From: Thamnidium elegans
Lineage: Eukaryota; Mucoromycota; Mucoromycetes; Mucorales; Mucoraceae
Reading direction: 5' to 3'
Assembly (NCBI GenBank): GCA_025201345.1
Contig: JAIXMG010000006.1
Span: 62,001 to 126,000 of the forward strand
DNA: 64,000 nt
Part shown: positions 48,189-58,974 of the stretch, in pieces
Layout of the letters: each line of letters starts with the position of its first letter
Numbering within the stretch: position 1 is the first letter of the stretch
Notes under the pieces: generated by a model
Seen by the model: the letters and a program-made list of their open reading frames with translations, nothing else
The model's database searches: none
Told to the model about the DNA's origin: nothing
Program-made: the position numbers and the translations under genes

Positions 48189-48849
48189 TTACTCTCCAAA
48201 CAATCTTCTGACACGCTTAAGGACACTATCCTTCTCGGGATCTAAAAAACACAAATAAAAAGTCGTTAGTATACGTTGATATCGTCTATTCAAAGTACAT
48301 TTTACCATAAGGATGATCTTTAGAGGGTATCTCAAGAATAGCGGGGAAAGCGGCGCTGTGGCCATCAACTAATTCTCTAATATCTTCAGCAATCTTTTTT
48401 TTTTTTATGAAACGCGTATTTTTTTTTTGGTGAGTATAAAATAGAAAGTAATAAAAGTTCCAAGTAACAAACTTACATGTTGGTTAATCAAGATGATGGC
48501 AATATCTTTACGTTTAATGTATTCGAGGAAAGTTTCTTCGATACTAGATAAAGGCGTTTCTTTTTTTTATATAACAGACCTGTTTAGTCCCTCTAATCTT
48601 GCCTCTTTTTTTTTTTTTCTCTGTTTCTTTCAATATACGTACTAGCATCAACTACTAAAAAGTTTCTCTTTTGTTGTTGGTTAACATGACCGATACCAGC
48701 TAATAAAAGACCTGTTACAGAGTCCTAAAATAAAAAAAAAGTACTAAGTATATGAAACAGATGTAAAAAGTTTCTGACTTGAATAGTACTTCATCACCAA
48801 TAACTGCAATGTAGTTTCTCTCCTTCTGAAGTGCAGCAGCTCCAGACAT
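48189..48849 (-). CDS. VMA7: V-type proton ATPase subunit F
   Basis: Four short exons give about 118 residues, the normal subunit F length. The start MSGAAALQKERNYIAVIGDE is followed across an intron by DSVTGLLLAGIGHVN, then RNFLVVDA, SSIEETFLEYIKRKDIAIIL, INQHIAEDIRELVDGH, and the conserved end [20 protein letters not shown] with VLKRVRRLFGE. Subunit F sits in the central rotor stalk of V1 and couples ATP hydrolysis to proton pumping at the vacuole. The exon-intron phases are consistent. The only intact housekeeping gene inside the relic-rich 45-55 kb block. Confidence 0.93.
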
Positions 48850-49628
48850 TTTCTAATATATAAAAAAGAGTTTTATGTAGAAAAAAAAGAGGGGGGAAAC
48901 TAAAACTAAAATTGTTTTGGAGTATCGTTTCGAGAATCATACGCCAAAAACACGTGATTACTAGACGCACCTCTTGCTCGTAATACGTCACCCAAGTAAA
49001 TAATATCTCTCCTCTTGTCTAATGACTTCAGCTTTGAAGTAACAGCTTCACACTTTATCATCTTTCAGCATAGATAGTGAAAATATGTGCCTAAAGCTCG
49101 ACGAAATCACTCGGGGTATGTACTGTCGCTAGGTTGCGAATAGTTCTAACGTTGTTCTATGTTTCATTGTGAACATAAACTTCGGTGTATAACTAAGGTG
49201 TATCTTCTCTCGACCTATTACACCGAGAGCTTACCTACAGGGCCGTTTAAATAAGACGTATTCATTCAATAATGGTACTACATTGCTTTTATTTTTAAAT
49301 GGATTGGATATTTAAAAACAGTGAAGAATTTATCTGTTATATTAAGAAGTAGACAATTCAACGCTGAGGACTTGTAGTAGATTAATACGAGCCTTTTACC
49401 AAAGTAGCCTTCTTTTGCTTGCGATACACAAATGGTATCCTTCTACTTTCACGTGATTCAATTCTTGTTCTAGCCATAATAACAAGCCAATCCTATAGCT
49501 TATGTTCCATCAACAAAAAAAAAATCTATGCGTAAAGGGAGAAAAAAATCTGACGCTGGCTGGAATATTCACTCAATATAAATGATCATCTGGTAGAGTT
49601 ATGAACGTCATGTTTTATCAACTTTTTT
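48850..49628. other. Intergenic, no gene seen
   Basis: Includes the VMA7 promoter. No supported ORF. Confidence 0.4.
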
Positions 49629-49737
49629 AGTCTTTTTTTTTCTTTTCTTTTTTCTTTTCTTTTTTCTTTTCTTTTTCTTTTCTTTTTCTTTTCTTTTTCT
49701 TTTTCTTTTTTCTTTTCTTTTTTCTTTTCTTTTATTC
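49629..49737. repeat. (TTTTC)n polypyrimidine microsatellite
   Basis: About 110 bp of irregular TTTTC/TTTTTTC units. Confidence 0.9.
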
Positions 49738-49740
49738 TAC

Positions 49741-50424
49741 AACTTCCTAACCCGGAATGCTTCATGTGGATTCTTTAACATATCAAAAAGTACTGTGCTC
49801 TACCAACTGGAATATTTTATCTTCTAATAGTCAACTTGCAGAAGTTGTTGAAGTAATGTTTGGTGATACAAATCTTGTTAGAAAGAATTTTTAAGGATAT
49901 TTGAACTGTCTCTTCTGAAAATATCTTTGGTCGGCGTGTAGATATACTGGTTACTGTTGGTGGTGAAGAAAATGCAATTAATCTCGCTAGCTTTGAAGCG
50001 AAGAAGGAAAGAGAGAGACCCGGTTTACAGCTATACCAACAACTCAAAAACCATCGAATCAATTTTGCCATATTAAATAGAGCCAATTGTCTAGTAGGAA
50101 TCATTGAACTTGATTGTATTTATACCAGTATTGTCAGCTCAACTGGATACATTTTACAACTAACAAGACTTGAAGAATTTGAATGTGGGGTGTTTCTGAT
50201 ACTGAAACAGACGTGCTCATTGAAATACCAATAATTATTTTAAAAATTACAACTTTTTGATGAAATTATATGCCTCGAAATCTCATATTACCGAACAAAG
50301 CATGCAATTAAAAAAAGCACTGATCGCGAGGAAGAGGAAGTTCTCGGTAATTGAGACATCTGTCGATCCTGATGAAGGTGCTTTCGAAGCCATTACACCT
50401 ACAAAAGTATATTATAGCCCGTAG
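49741..50424 (+). pseudogene. Orphan family relic, copy R1
   Basis: Degenerate coding sequence alignable with 53815-54045 and 54595-55050. The best frame gives SSENIFGRRVDILVTVGGEE, NAINLASFEAKKERERPGLQ, LYQQLKNHRINFAILNRANC and GIIELDCIYTS, then stops. The D-(x)n-E-x-K arrangement (VDILVTV...ASFEAKK) is typical of a Mucorales orphan family I recall, with possible PD-(D/E)XK-like fold. Several stop codons (for example after LVRKNF) disable it. Confidence 0.5.
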
Positions 50425-50807
50425 TTAAATTGTACTAAATGATGTGAAGATAATCTTTATATCATTAACCTTCCCTTCCCCATTATATTTTTACCTCGTT
50501 TTCTTTTCTTATATCATTATATGTATTAGTACCAACTTTTAATGGCAATTTATATTATTATACTCTTATTATAATTATGTTCTGTACTTCTTTCGGTAGT
50601 ATATTAGTTCTTTAATGCACAAGAAATTTAAAAATAAAATATTACTTTTTTAAAGACAATGTTATAATGTTAATAATATATACACACTTTAACACTATAG
50701 CCGATCCCTCTACGGTATATGTGTATGCATATACTTTTGTTTTTCCCATACAATGAAACAAATAAAAGCGACCGTCATTCACAATATATATAAAAAGTAT
50801 TTACATA

Positions 50808-50843
50808 ATGCGTACGTTGATGAAGATCGTATACTTCTTTCAT
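50808..50843 (-). pseudogene. Fragment like the first exon of the Hsp70-like gene
   Basis: On the minus strand an ATG at 50843 begins MKEVYDLHQRTHYV, against MKKVYDLHRHTDCAV in the gene at 28338. Eight of the first nine residues match or are conservative. Together with 51964-52195 it indicates a decayed second copy of that gene. Confidence 0.4.
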
Positions 50844-51357
50844 ACCAACGCTTGTTTTTCATGTGTAAAATGAAGAAAATGGAAGAAAAAAACATAGAAT
50901 TGATTTCGGGTCTAAGAGATGCCACATTTCCTAGAGTTATGAAGCATATAACTTGCTTATTTTGAAGCGCGTAAGGCTGACGGTAGTATATATCCTTCGC
51001 AAATGACAGAACCTATCACTTCAAACATACTTTTTACGCGTAATATTAAAAATATTTATTAAAAATTCTTTTTAGTCTTTGGAGGAGAGGTAGTAAAGAT
51101 ATTGCGCTTTTAAAATGCTTAGTACATATGTTATTATAATAAGAAAACAAATATAATTTTCACTTCGACACGACTGCTTTGGAGCCGCGGGTGTGTACGT
51201 AGGAGACTTTGGAATACCTGAGTTAATCTGCGCCGTGGTCCCTAAGACCAAAGATTTTATGCCGGTTGAATTATCCACTGTTATACAAAAGAAATCATAT
51301 TAGGCATTATGGATATCATTTACCATTTACAACAATTTGAAATAAACGAAGATTAGA

Positions 51358-51530
51358 TACAGTGGCGGCTTTATTTAAGGGTGTTCGATTTAAGGGTAGG
51401 TTCTATTTAAGGGTGGATTTCTCCAAGACACCTTCCGTCCCCCGCTTTAACACCACTATTATCGCTAATAATCGATTTAAGGGTGGATTTTCTGAGAATT
51501 TGGCCACCCTTAAATAGAGCCGCTACTGTA
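51358..51530. mobile_element. TA-flanked MITE (Tc1/mariner-like ends)
   Basis: A 173-bp element bounded by TA. The left end TACAGTGGCGGCTTTATTTA at 51358 pairs with the reverse complement of the right end (TACAGTAGCGGCTCTATTTA, 51530) over 26 bp with two mismatches. Internal TTTAAGGGT is repeated several times. The CAGT-GGCGGCT-type end and TA target site are characteristic of Tc1/mariner-derived MITEs. No coding capacity. Confidence 0.8.
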
Positions 51531-51531
51531 T

Positions 51532-51752
51532 ATATGTATGAATTATAGTAATCTCAAGAGAGAATGTACAGTTTTAACACAGTGACCAGTTGATAAAACA
51601 ATGAGCGATGATACAATAACCCCAAAGTAGTTACGCTACTCGTATAGCCTTAGAATAGCCGTCCTTTTAGAGATCTTCTACTTCAAACTATAATTTCATT
51701 AAGGATGCGAATTATGTTCGCTACTCTTACTCCTCTAACGATACATAAGAGG
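51532..51752. repeat. Left arm of a 220-bp inverted repeat
   Basis: Its reverse complement matches 54062-54284 closely (shared CTCTTATGTATCGTTAGAGG, CTCTAAAAGGACGGCTATTC, ATCAACTGGTCACTGTGTTA). The spacer is about 2.3 kb and holds relics of other families. Confidence 0.75.
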
Positions 51753-51963
51753 AAACTTGACCTTTCGTATCTAAAAGGTTTGGTCGAAAGTATGCCTAGA
51801 AGGTGTCAGGCTGTTATAGACGCGAAAGGGTCAAATATTCGATATTGATTTTTTTAATTTTTTTTTATTAAATAATAAACACATTTTAAAGTAACAGTAT
51901 ACGAGTTTTGGTAACCATAGAGCACCCTTTTTCTAATACTTCTATGCCATCAATTTTAAAGAC

Positions 51964-52195
51964 TTAATTACGGGAATTAAAATGCCACAAAATCTTCTCA
52001 AATACATTGATTATCACTGTAAACCCTTGTAAGAAATAAAAGACGTATTCGATATCAGAACAAAAAAAATCCTGTCTTTGTGGTCGCCTTTCGATAATAA
52101 ATTTGCTAGTATAAGGATAGATCGAATTAAGTCTTGTCTTATTTTCTCTTCCCATTCGAAAGGTACAACGTATGCATAATAAATTTTGTCAGATT
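51964..52195 (-). pseudogene. HSPA12-like Hsp70 pseudogene fragment
   Basis: The minus frame reads KIYYAYVVPFEWEEKIRQDL, IRSILILANLLSKGDHKDR, then shifts one frame at an A8 run to FFCSDIEYVFYFLQ. The gene at 24589-28338 has MIHYAFVVPSEWPEEIRQEL, ISNKDHKDR and LLFFSDIESICYSLQ at the same place. The fragment is frameshifted and ends in stops. Confidence 0.7.
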
Positions 52196-52276
52196 AGTTG
52201 TCAGCCACGAATCACAGTAACCTCAGGAATTGGCGTTTTTTTTTTTTTTTTTTGTCCCCATTTTCTTTAAGCATTC

Positions 52277-52580
52277 TTGGACAAATTAATAACAGACTAC
52301 ATAACTGAAAAAACCAAATCAACATCCGCAGAGTTTTGTAAAAAGTATGAGCCAGAGATAAGGCTATTTTCCAGTAATTTGCGCTTCTCCACGGCAATGA
52401 GCCTTCAACATAAATGGGAGGATATATTTCGAAGTGTCTACGAAAGTAATAGACCTGATTTAGGTCAAAGGAAAAGGTAGAAATAAGTTAATTGTTCCTA
52501 AATGTACTGAAAAGTTAACTACTTTTTTTCCCAACACAGATCTGGTACGCCTAATGCTGTCTTTTCCAGAGTGCATACCT
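52277..52580 (+). pseudogene. Orphan family N-terminal fragment
   Basis: A frame with AEFCKKYEPEIRLFSSNLRF, HKWEDIFRSVYESN and a GTAGAA...ACACAG intron (about 52481-52539) leading to SGTPNAVFSRVHTLV. Related sequence (FSKEYEPEIRLYSRIYTSV) lies at about 55413-55470. Cut by element copy C at 52612. Probably the same orphan family as R1-R3. Confidence 0.4.
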
Positions 52581-52611
52581 TGGTTTGTACCCAGGTACGT
52601 TTTTTTTTTCG

Positions 52612-53085
52612 GTTAATTCTTGGTACACCACCATTGACACCACCAGCGCCAATTTAGCGAAATTCCTGCGTCGACACCACCATATCATAAGGAAATATTT
52701 AGACATCTGATAATATAAAAGATACTTGCTTGTGTATGAATTCATTGTTAAAAAAAAGGAAAAAAAAAGATGGAATAAATAGGTGATTTTAATCATGATA
52801 AAAAGGGGTTTATTCAACTATGATAAAAAGGGGTTTATTCAACCATGATAAAACGAGATTTATTCAACTATGATAAAAATGATTTATTTAATCATCGTGA
52901 TATTTATATTACAATTTTCTTTGGCGATATTAAAAAGTCGTTTTTACATGTAAAGTTCCTGTCATTATAAATGGTGGTGCACCAAAAAAAACTTGTTTTG
53001 TACCTGTCATTTGTTGGAGGTGCACCAGAAATTACGTTATAAATTGGCGCTGGTGGTGTAAATAATGGTGTATCAAGAATTAACC
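52612..53085. mobile_element. Long-TIR non-autonomous element, copy C
   Basis: The left end GGTTAATTCTTGGTACACCA and the inverted right end TGGTGTATCAAGAATTAACC pair over about 45 bp; both arms include a CCAGCGCCAATTT-type stretch. Inside, in inverse orientation, are the ATGAATTC and TTATCATGATT blocks of copies A and B, plus four ATGATAAAA-GGGTTTATTCAA units. Poly-T flanks on both sides may hide a short duplication. Sequence of a fourth, partial copy is at about 55300-55392. Confidence 0.75.
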
Positions 53086-53191
53086 TTTTTTTCTGAAGTA
53101 AATAAACTATTTGAACAGTATCCACTAATAGTAAGTATAAAATACATTTTAGAGAGAGACAAACTTCAGGATTTTAAACAATAGCACGCGA

Positions 53192-53772
53192 TTGATTGGA
53201 GAGTTCTCTGACGCTGCCGCAGAGATGGTGCGATTTTTAATTTTCACTACAACTGGTGGATTAGAGACTGACTCTACTGAGACGGAAGAAGAGAAATACA
53301 TCCGGAATTTACGCTGTAAATTGGATTCCAAGCTGGACAAAAAAAAAACAAACAGAAACAAGCTGTGCAAGGTCCCTCTTCTCTTGAGAGTAATACGACA
53401 CTCTCCCTATTTAAAATGGCTGAACAGTTATTAGAAAAAACAGAAACGGAAGATAATGAATTAGATGTATGCAAGCTTTGTTTATCGCCAACAATATCGT
53501 TTGTCAGTCCTAAAGTTAATGCGATTTTTGAGAAATTATTGCCAGCACAACTGTATAATCAAGCTAGAGTGGTTAGCAAAGAGCGAAAAATTAACCTAGA
53601 TTGCTCGGATGAAATAAAAATTAACATTAACAGAATAACTAATGGCCTCTCACCCTTTGAGAATGACATGGATATTACTAGGTGTATAGTCTATTTGGAT
53701 AAATTGAAAAATGAAGAAACGGACAAAGAATCAATTAATTATCAGATACTTCGTATCTCTGATAAAATGTAA
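53192..53772 (+). pseudogene. Orphan family fragment after element copy C
   Basis: Two overlapping frames make sense in order: SDAAAEMVRFLIFTTTGGLE and TEEEKYIRNLRCKLDSKLD, then, after a shift at an A9 tract near 53340, SSLESNTTLSLFKMAEQLLE, CKLCLSPTISFVSPKVNAIF, KLLPAQLYNQARVVSKERKI and DMDITRCIVYLDKLKNEETD, to a GTAAGT-like donor at about 53770. The family is not known to me by name. The next repeat copy R2 follows immediately. Confidence 0.45.
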
Positions 53773-53814
53773 GTAACACACACACATATATATATATTAT
53801 TGAAGCTAAAAGTA

Positions 53815-54134
53815 ATTGAATACATCATTGATATGTTAGAATTACTGCAACTGAAACCCTTCGAAAGCTAAAGAATCCACATGAAGCATTCTGAGTCAGG
53901 AAATTTATTGAAGTTGTAGAGGTAATGTTTGGTGATACATATCTTGTTGTACCTGATGGAGAAAGTGTCTGTAAGAATACACGAGCTGCCTCTTCTGAAA
54001 GTGTCTTTGGTCGGCACGTAGATATGTCGATTACTGTACTTATCCCAGGGCAGCGTAGGAATCTCTTATGTATCGTTAGAGGAGTAAGGGTAGCGAACAC
54101 AGTTCGCGTCCTTAGTGAAAGTATAGTTTGAAGT
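53815..54134 (+). pseudogene. Orphan family relic, copy R2, joined to the right inverted-repeat arm
   Basis: ATCATTGATATGTTAGAATT starts the block. The frame VMFGDTYLVVPDGESVCKNT, ASSESVFGRHVDMSITV aligns with copy R1 and then changes abruptly to unrelated sequence (PGQRRNLLCIVRG), which is the right arm of the inverted repeat. The breakpoint, inside SITV at about 54040, marks a rearrangement. Confidence 0.5.
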
Positions 54135-54284
54135 AGAGGATCTCTAAAAGGACGGCTATTCTAAGGCTATATGAGTAGCGTAGCTGCTTTGGGATTATTG
54201 TATCATCTTTAATTGTTTATCAACTGGTCACTGTGTTATACGTAACTATATGTTCTCTGAGGTTACTGGAATTCATACATATAT
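54062..54284. repeat. Right arm of a 220-bp inverted repeat
   Basis: Inverse copy of 51532-51752; see that entry. Identity judged by eye to be above 80 percent. Confidence 0.75.
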
Positions 54285-54594
54285 ATTTAATCATCGTTTA
54301 TTTCAACAATAAATTTAGTTCCGAAATCGATATTACTTTCCACTAAACTTTCTGGTGATATTCCTCCTTTGATAGACAACGTGTTCCGACACAACAATTT
54401 ATGCCATTATTTTTCGGCTCTTAATTTTTAGGGGGCGGCGCCCTACTTTTCAATTAACGGACATAAAAAGTAGCAGATATTAGGAACTGTGCCGTAATCC
54501 TCTATTTCTTGATTTACTACTTCCCGTAACGGTATCCTGTTTTTCACAAAAATATATTAAAGACTGTATGTAACATATACATATATATACATTA

Positions 54595-55060
54595 TTAAAG
54601 CTAAAAGTAACTGAATACATCATTTCTATGTTAGAATTACTGCAACAAAAGTTGAAGAATCCACATGAAGCATTCTGGGTTAGGAAATTCATTAACATGT
54701 CAAAAAGTACTATGCTCTACCAACTGGAATATTTTATTTTCTAATAGCCAGCTTGCAGGAGCTGTTGAAGTAATGTTTGGCGATACAAATCTTGTTAGAA
54801 AGTATTTGTTAGGATATTTGAACTGTCTATTCTGAAAGTATCTTTGGTCGGCGTGTAGATATACTGGTTACTGTTGGTAATGAAGAGAATGCTAGCTTTG
54901 AAGCGAAGAAGGAAAGAGAGATACCATCAAATCGACTCCCCCATATTAAATAGGGTCAATTGTCCGGTAGGAATACCAATAATTATTTTATTTGTCAAGG
55001 ACTTGGTACATTTCATATTCCGACGGAACTTTTAAAAATTACAACTTTTTGATCAAGTGT
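54595..55060 (+). pseudogene. Orphan family relic, copy R3
   Basis: Closest to R1. It keeps ISMLELLQQKLKNPHEAFWV, RKFINMSKSTMLYQLEYFIF and then, in other frames, VMFGDTNLVRKY and ESIFGRRVDILVTVGNEENA. The segment after KKERE is deleted relative to R1. Stops and shifts throughout. Confidence 0.5.
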
Positions 55061-55299
55061 AATAAGTGAAGATAATAATAAATAAAAAATGATTATCTTT
55101 TTATTTTCATAAAGTTAAGAGAAGTATTTATATCAATTCATATCGGATTTAAGCATAGAGTAAAGTATAAGTCATAATATAATAATAGTAATAGTAATAG
55201 TTGACTTGATCATTCAGAGGTCAGTTTGCATAAGTGACAGTACGGGCATAATATTCATAATAAGAGAGAGTATGATAGCTAAATATAGAAAGAGTGTGA

Positions 55300-55530
55300 C
55301 AAGCAAGTACCTTTTCAAAAAGAGCTTCCGTGTGATATGAGGAATTTTTCTAAATTGGCACTGGTGGTGTAAATGGTGGTATACCAGGAATTAGACGAGA
55401 ACTAACATTCAAGATTTTCAGCAAAGAGTATGAGCCTGAGATCAGGCTCTATTCAAGGATTTACACTTCTGTAACAACATTATCTAAACACCTTAAATAT
55501 ACCATCGAAGGGTACTCGTATATTACACTA
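55300..55530 (+). mobile_element. Partial long-TIR element (copy D) and orphan fragment
   Basis: AAATTGGCACTGGTGGTGTA and a GTATACCAGGAATTA end at about 55348-55393 match the right terminal repeat of copies A-C. It is followed by a FSKEYEPEIRLYSRIY-coding stretch related to 52277-52580. Confidence 0.5.
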
Positions 55531-55823
55531 TAACTTCACTCCACTCATTTTTTTTTTCTTTCGTTTATTAAAATATTTACAAGAAAAAAAAATATATGCA
55601 AAGTTAAATGTTATTCATTTAATATTAAAAAACATATAATATATACCAGTTTCTTCCATCTTTTTCATGATTTTTTTTCTACTGTAACACTACATACCGA
55701 GTATACCCGCTTGGGACAATCTTGAAAAAAAGGAAAGTATCTCCCTTTTTTTCCCGGTAAAAAAGTGTGTTTTACCGTCATATGACGTACAGGTCCGTAA
55801 TCAAGCTGTCAGTTCCTTACAAC

Positions 55824-55854
<31 letters not shown>

Positions 55855-58800
55855 CGCGTAAAATAATTGCTTTTCAAGTAACGCGTGCGTTGATAGTTCA
55901 TGATGAGTAATGGTTGAATGCGCTCATAACTAACACATTTTTTCTATCAAAAAAAAAAAAGGATATACGAAATCTTATTAACAGAAAAAAAAAGTTTGAG
56001 TAAAACATGTATAACGTACATAGGTTCATCTTAAATATAGAAAAAAAAAAGATAAGTGATCTAGGTTCAACTAACTAAACACGTAGCTATAAAAACAAGT
56101 CGAGAAATCCACGGCTCTACACACAAAAAAAAAAAAAAAAAAAAAAAAACTCAGCGATTTCCAAAAGTTTGAGATTTAAGACCAAAGTACCCAATTGAGA
56201 AGCAAGAGCGTGATCGTTTAGACACGAGATTTCTAGATGCTGCAAGTAATTATTATTGTCCAATTGTTTTCGTCCCGTCTATTACCCTGATCAAAGGGAA
56301 AAGAGAGGGGGGTTTTTTTTATATGCCTTTGGTTATACGGTGTTAGGCTATTGTAGGGCCGGGCAAATATAAGAAGTCGTATGCTTTTTGGTGCGTGAGA
56401 AATAAAAAGATTAAATCATCCTAGATTATATCTCCAATCTATAGTGTAGTACTTATTAGTCTATACACACCGTAAGAAGGATGCTATAAAGCAAGACGGC
56501 CACCTATTTTTTTGTTTGTAAAATTATCAGCTAATTCAATTGAAATTCTACGACAATTAAAGGGTGATCTATACCGGCTGCTTCGAAAGGGAACTCATCC
56601 TAAAAAAAAACTAAATAACTTTCCAAATGTATTTAGAACTCTACTTTTTTTTTAAAAAAAAAGTAGTCTCTTGTCTGAACAATTCGGAATAACGCGCGAA
56701 AAAAGAAAAGAAAAAAAAAAATCAATATCGCAGTAATTTCATCATGGCTTCCAACTTGGCTATTGAGTTTTGCCCGTGGAATCAGTTCATACTCCTCTTC
56801 TTACGTAACATGGATTAGGTTAAAAATCCGCAGAAAAAAAACATACAAAAAAAGTACTAAACTCTAAAAAAAAAACAACTACTAAACTTTTTGTACATCA
56901 GTACTTGTGCATCTTTTTTTTTTTTTTACGTGTATTTTTTTTGTTAATCATCGTTAAAAAAAAGGAAAAAAAAAAAAGACCGGAGCTTCTCCACGGAATT
57001 GAGTTAAAAAAAAAAAGCTACCCCATCTTTAACTGGGGTCAGAAAATTTTGATATTATACTTCCGCATTCTACCTAATCCACGGGATTGAAACTATTATC
57101 AACCGGTGTATGTATACCATGTTTATTTTTCTATGAATGTTTGCATATCAATAAAAGAAAAAGAAAAAAACGCGGCACAATTTTATTTTTTTCTTGTATC
57201 TAACTTGTCCACCTGCGACAGTTACATCTACAGCACAAGCTTTATTTACGCAACGCCTTAACACAAGTAGCTAGTACATAGTACAGCTGCGTAAGTATAT
57301 GATAAAATAGATATTTTATTACACTTTTTCTTTTAGCTATGAGACAGGAAAAATAAATAGAACTTTAAAGATAATAATGTTAATTGATTTGAAGAAAACT
57401 TTGATAAACTGAAGTCAACGGTAAGATACTTGAATGCAGTAAAAAAAAAAAGAAAGTAGATGAAGCTGTCGTTTCAAAATAAGATAATAAGTAATCCTTT
57501 ATTGTATATACATTTAATAAAACAAGGATATAATCTAATTTTCGTATGTACTATACATCCGAGAGATATCGACACAACTCGAGTGTTATTGTGTTTTTAA
57601 TTTTGTTCATTCATTTTTAATATAAAAATAAGAGACAAAAATCAGATATATGAAACAGGAACGTAATATAAAAAGTAGGGTTCAATTTAATTCTAGGCCA
57701 GTACAATAATAGCGTGAGCGAAAAAAAAACAAACTGAGCTTGATAAACAGTATACCAATGAATCAATAGTTGTTCTGGAAAAGGGAAAACAGGGTTTTTT
57801 TTTATACCAGTCAATTAAAACGAGGGGGATAAAACAGTAAGTTCTAACTAGCAAGTCTCGAGTTCCTTTTTAACCATAGTCAGGGTCTGGTGAAACAAAA
57901 GTCTTCGGATATTAAATTAAAATGTATTTTTACTTGGTGGACTTTAATTCGGTCAGTAGAAAGGGGGAAAATGAGGGAAGAAATGGTAATTTCCAACTCA
58001 AAAAAGCAATTTTCTATTATACTTTTTGTATTTATTTTTTTTTGAAAAAAACATACTAAATAAACTTTTTTTTTGTATATTCTAATGTAGCCAATAAACA
58101 TAGTTTTCATTCCATGGGAGAGAAAGAGAGAGTAATAAAAGTATTTGTTTCTCCCTTGCAAAAAAAGAAAAAAAAACAGTAATTAAAAAAAAAAAAATTA
58201 ACCCATGGGAAACTACTACCCTTCAAAAAAAAATGAAACATCGCCTGTTCAAGTAAAACTTTCGACTTATTCAAATCCCCATACATTTTTCATTTTTTTT
58301 TCTCCAGCAGTAGAATAGAATAGTAGTTTATTTGTAAAAATAAAATAAAAGTAAACATGTACATTTAAGATTAATCATAAACAATATTTAATTATATAAT
58401 CATGTAATGTCAAAATGTTTCTCCAATATTATTCCTTTATATAGAAACCACGAATCATAATTTATCCTGGTAAAAAAAAAAAAAAAAAAAAGGTAAAGGG
58501 TATAGAGTGGAAAAACGTACAACGCGAGCTGTCAATAAAACATCACAGAGTCTCTTTCTATATGTCTATCCTTTCATTCATGCAAGGGAATGAAGCCACT
58601 TTTTTTTTTTTTTTCAAGGTACACAAAAGACACACCACTTTTTATTATAACCAACACAATTTTTCTTTTTTTCCTTTTGATTCACTTCTATATTTGGTAA
58701 AAAAAACACACTCAGCACATAGGCAATTTTTTCCAGTGGCGTGACCGAAAATAACTTTTTTTTTTTCTTCCCAGTACAAAAAAAAAAAAAAACCCTCATG

Positions 58801-58974
58801 TTTCACCAAATACCTTATTTCCATAACAAGTACGCGGGGTAGTTTGGAAAAAAATAATTTCGATCCGAAAACATATATATACAGACCCGATTCTTTGCTT
58901 TTTTTTTTGTTTTTTTTTTTCCTCATCAAATAATTTTATTTAATTCTCTCTTCCTAAAAAAAAATATATAACAA
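55531..58974. other. 3.4-kb AT-rich intergenic region
   Basis: Long T and A tracts (55826-55850, 56124-56149) and many short ones. All ORFs (for example 56905-57090, 57617-57814, 57880-58161) are low complexity or unsupported. No RNA gene was identified. It contains the promoter of the hexose transporter at its end. Confidence 0.5.

Noticed and set aside
57617..58161. Two minus ORFs in the AT-rich gap
   Set aside because: Aromatic/Lys-rich low-complexity translations typical of AT-rich non-coding DNA.
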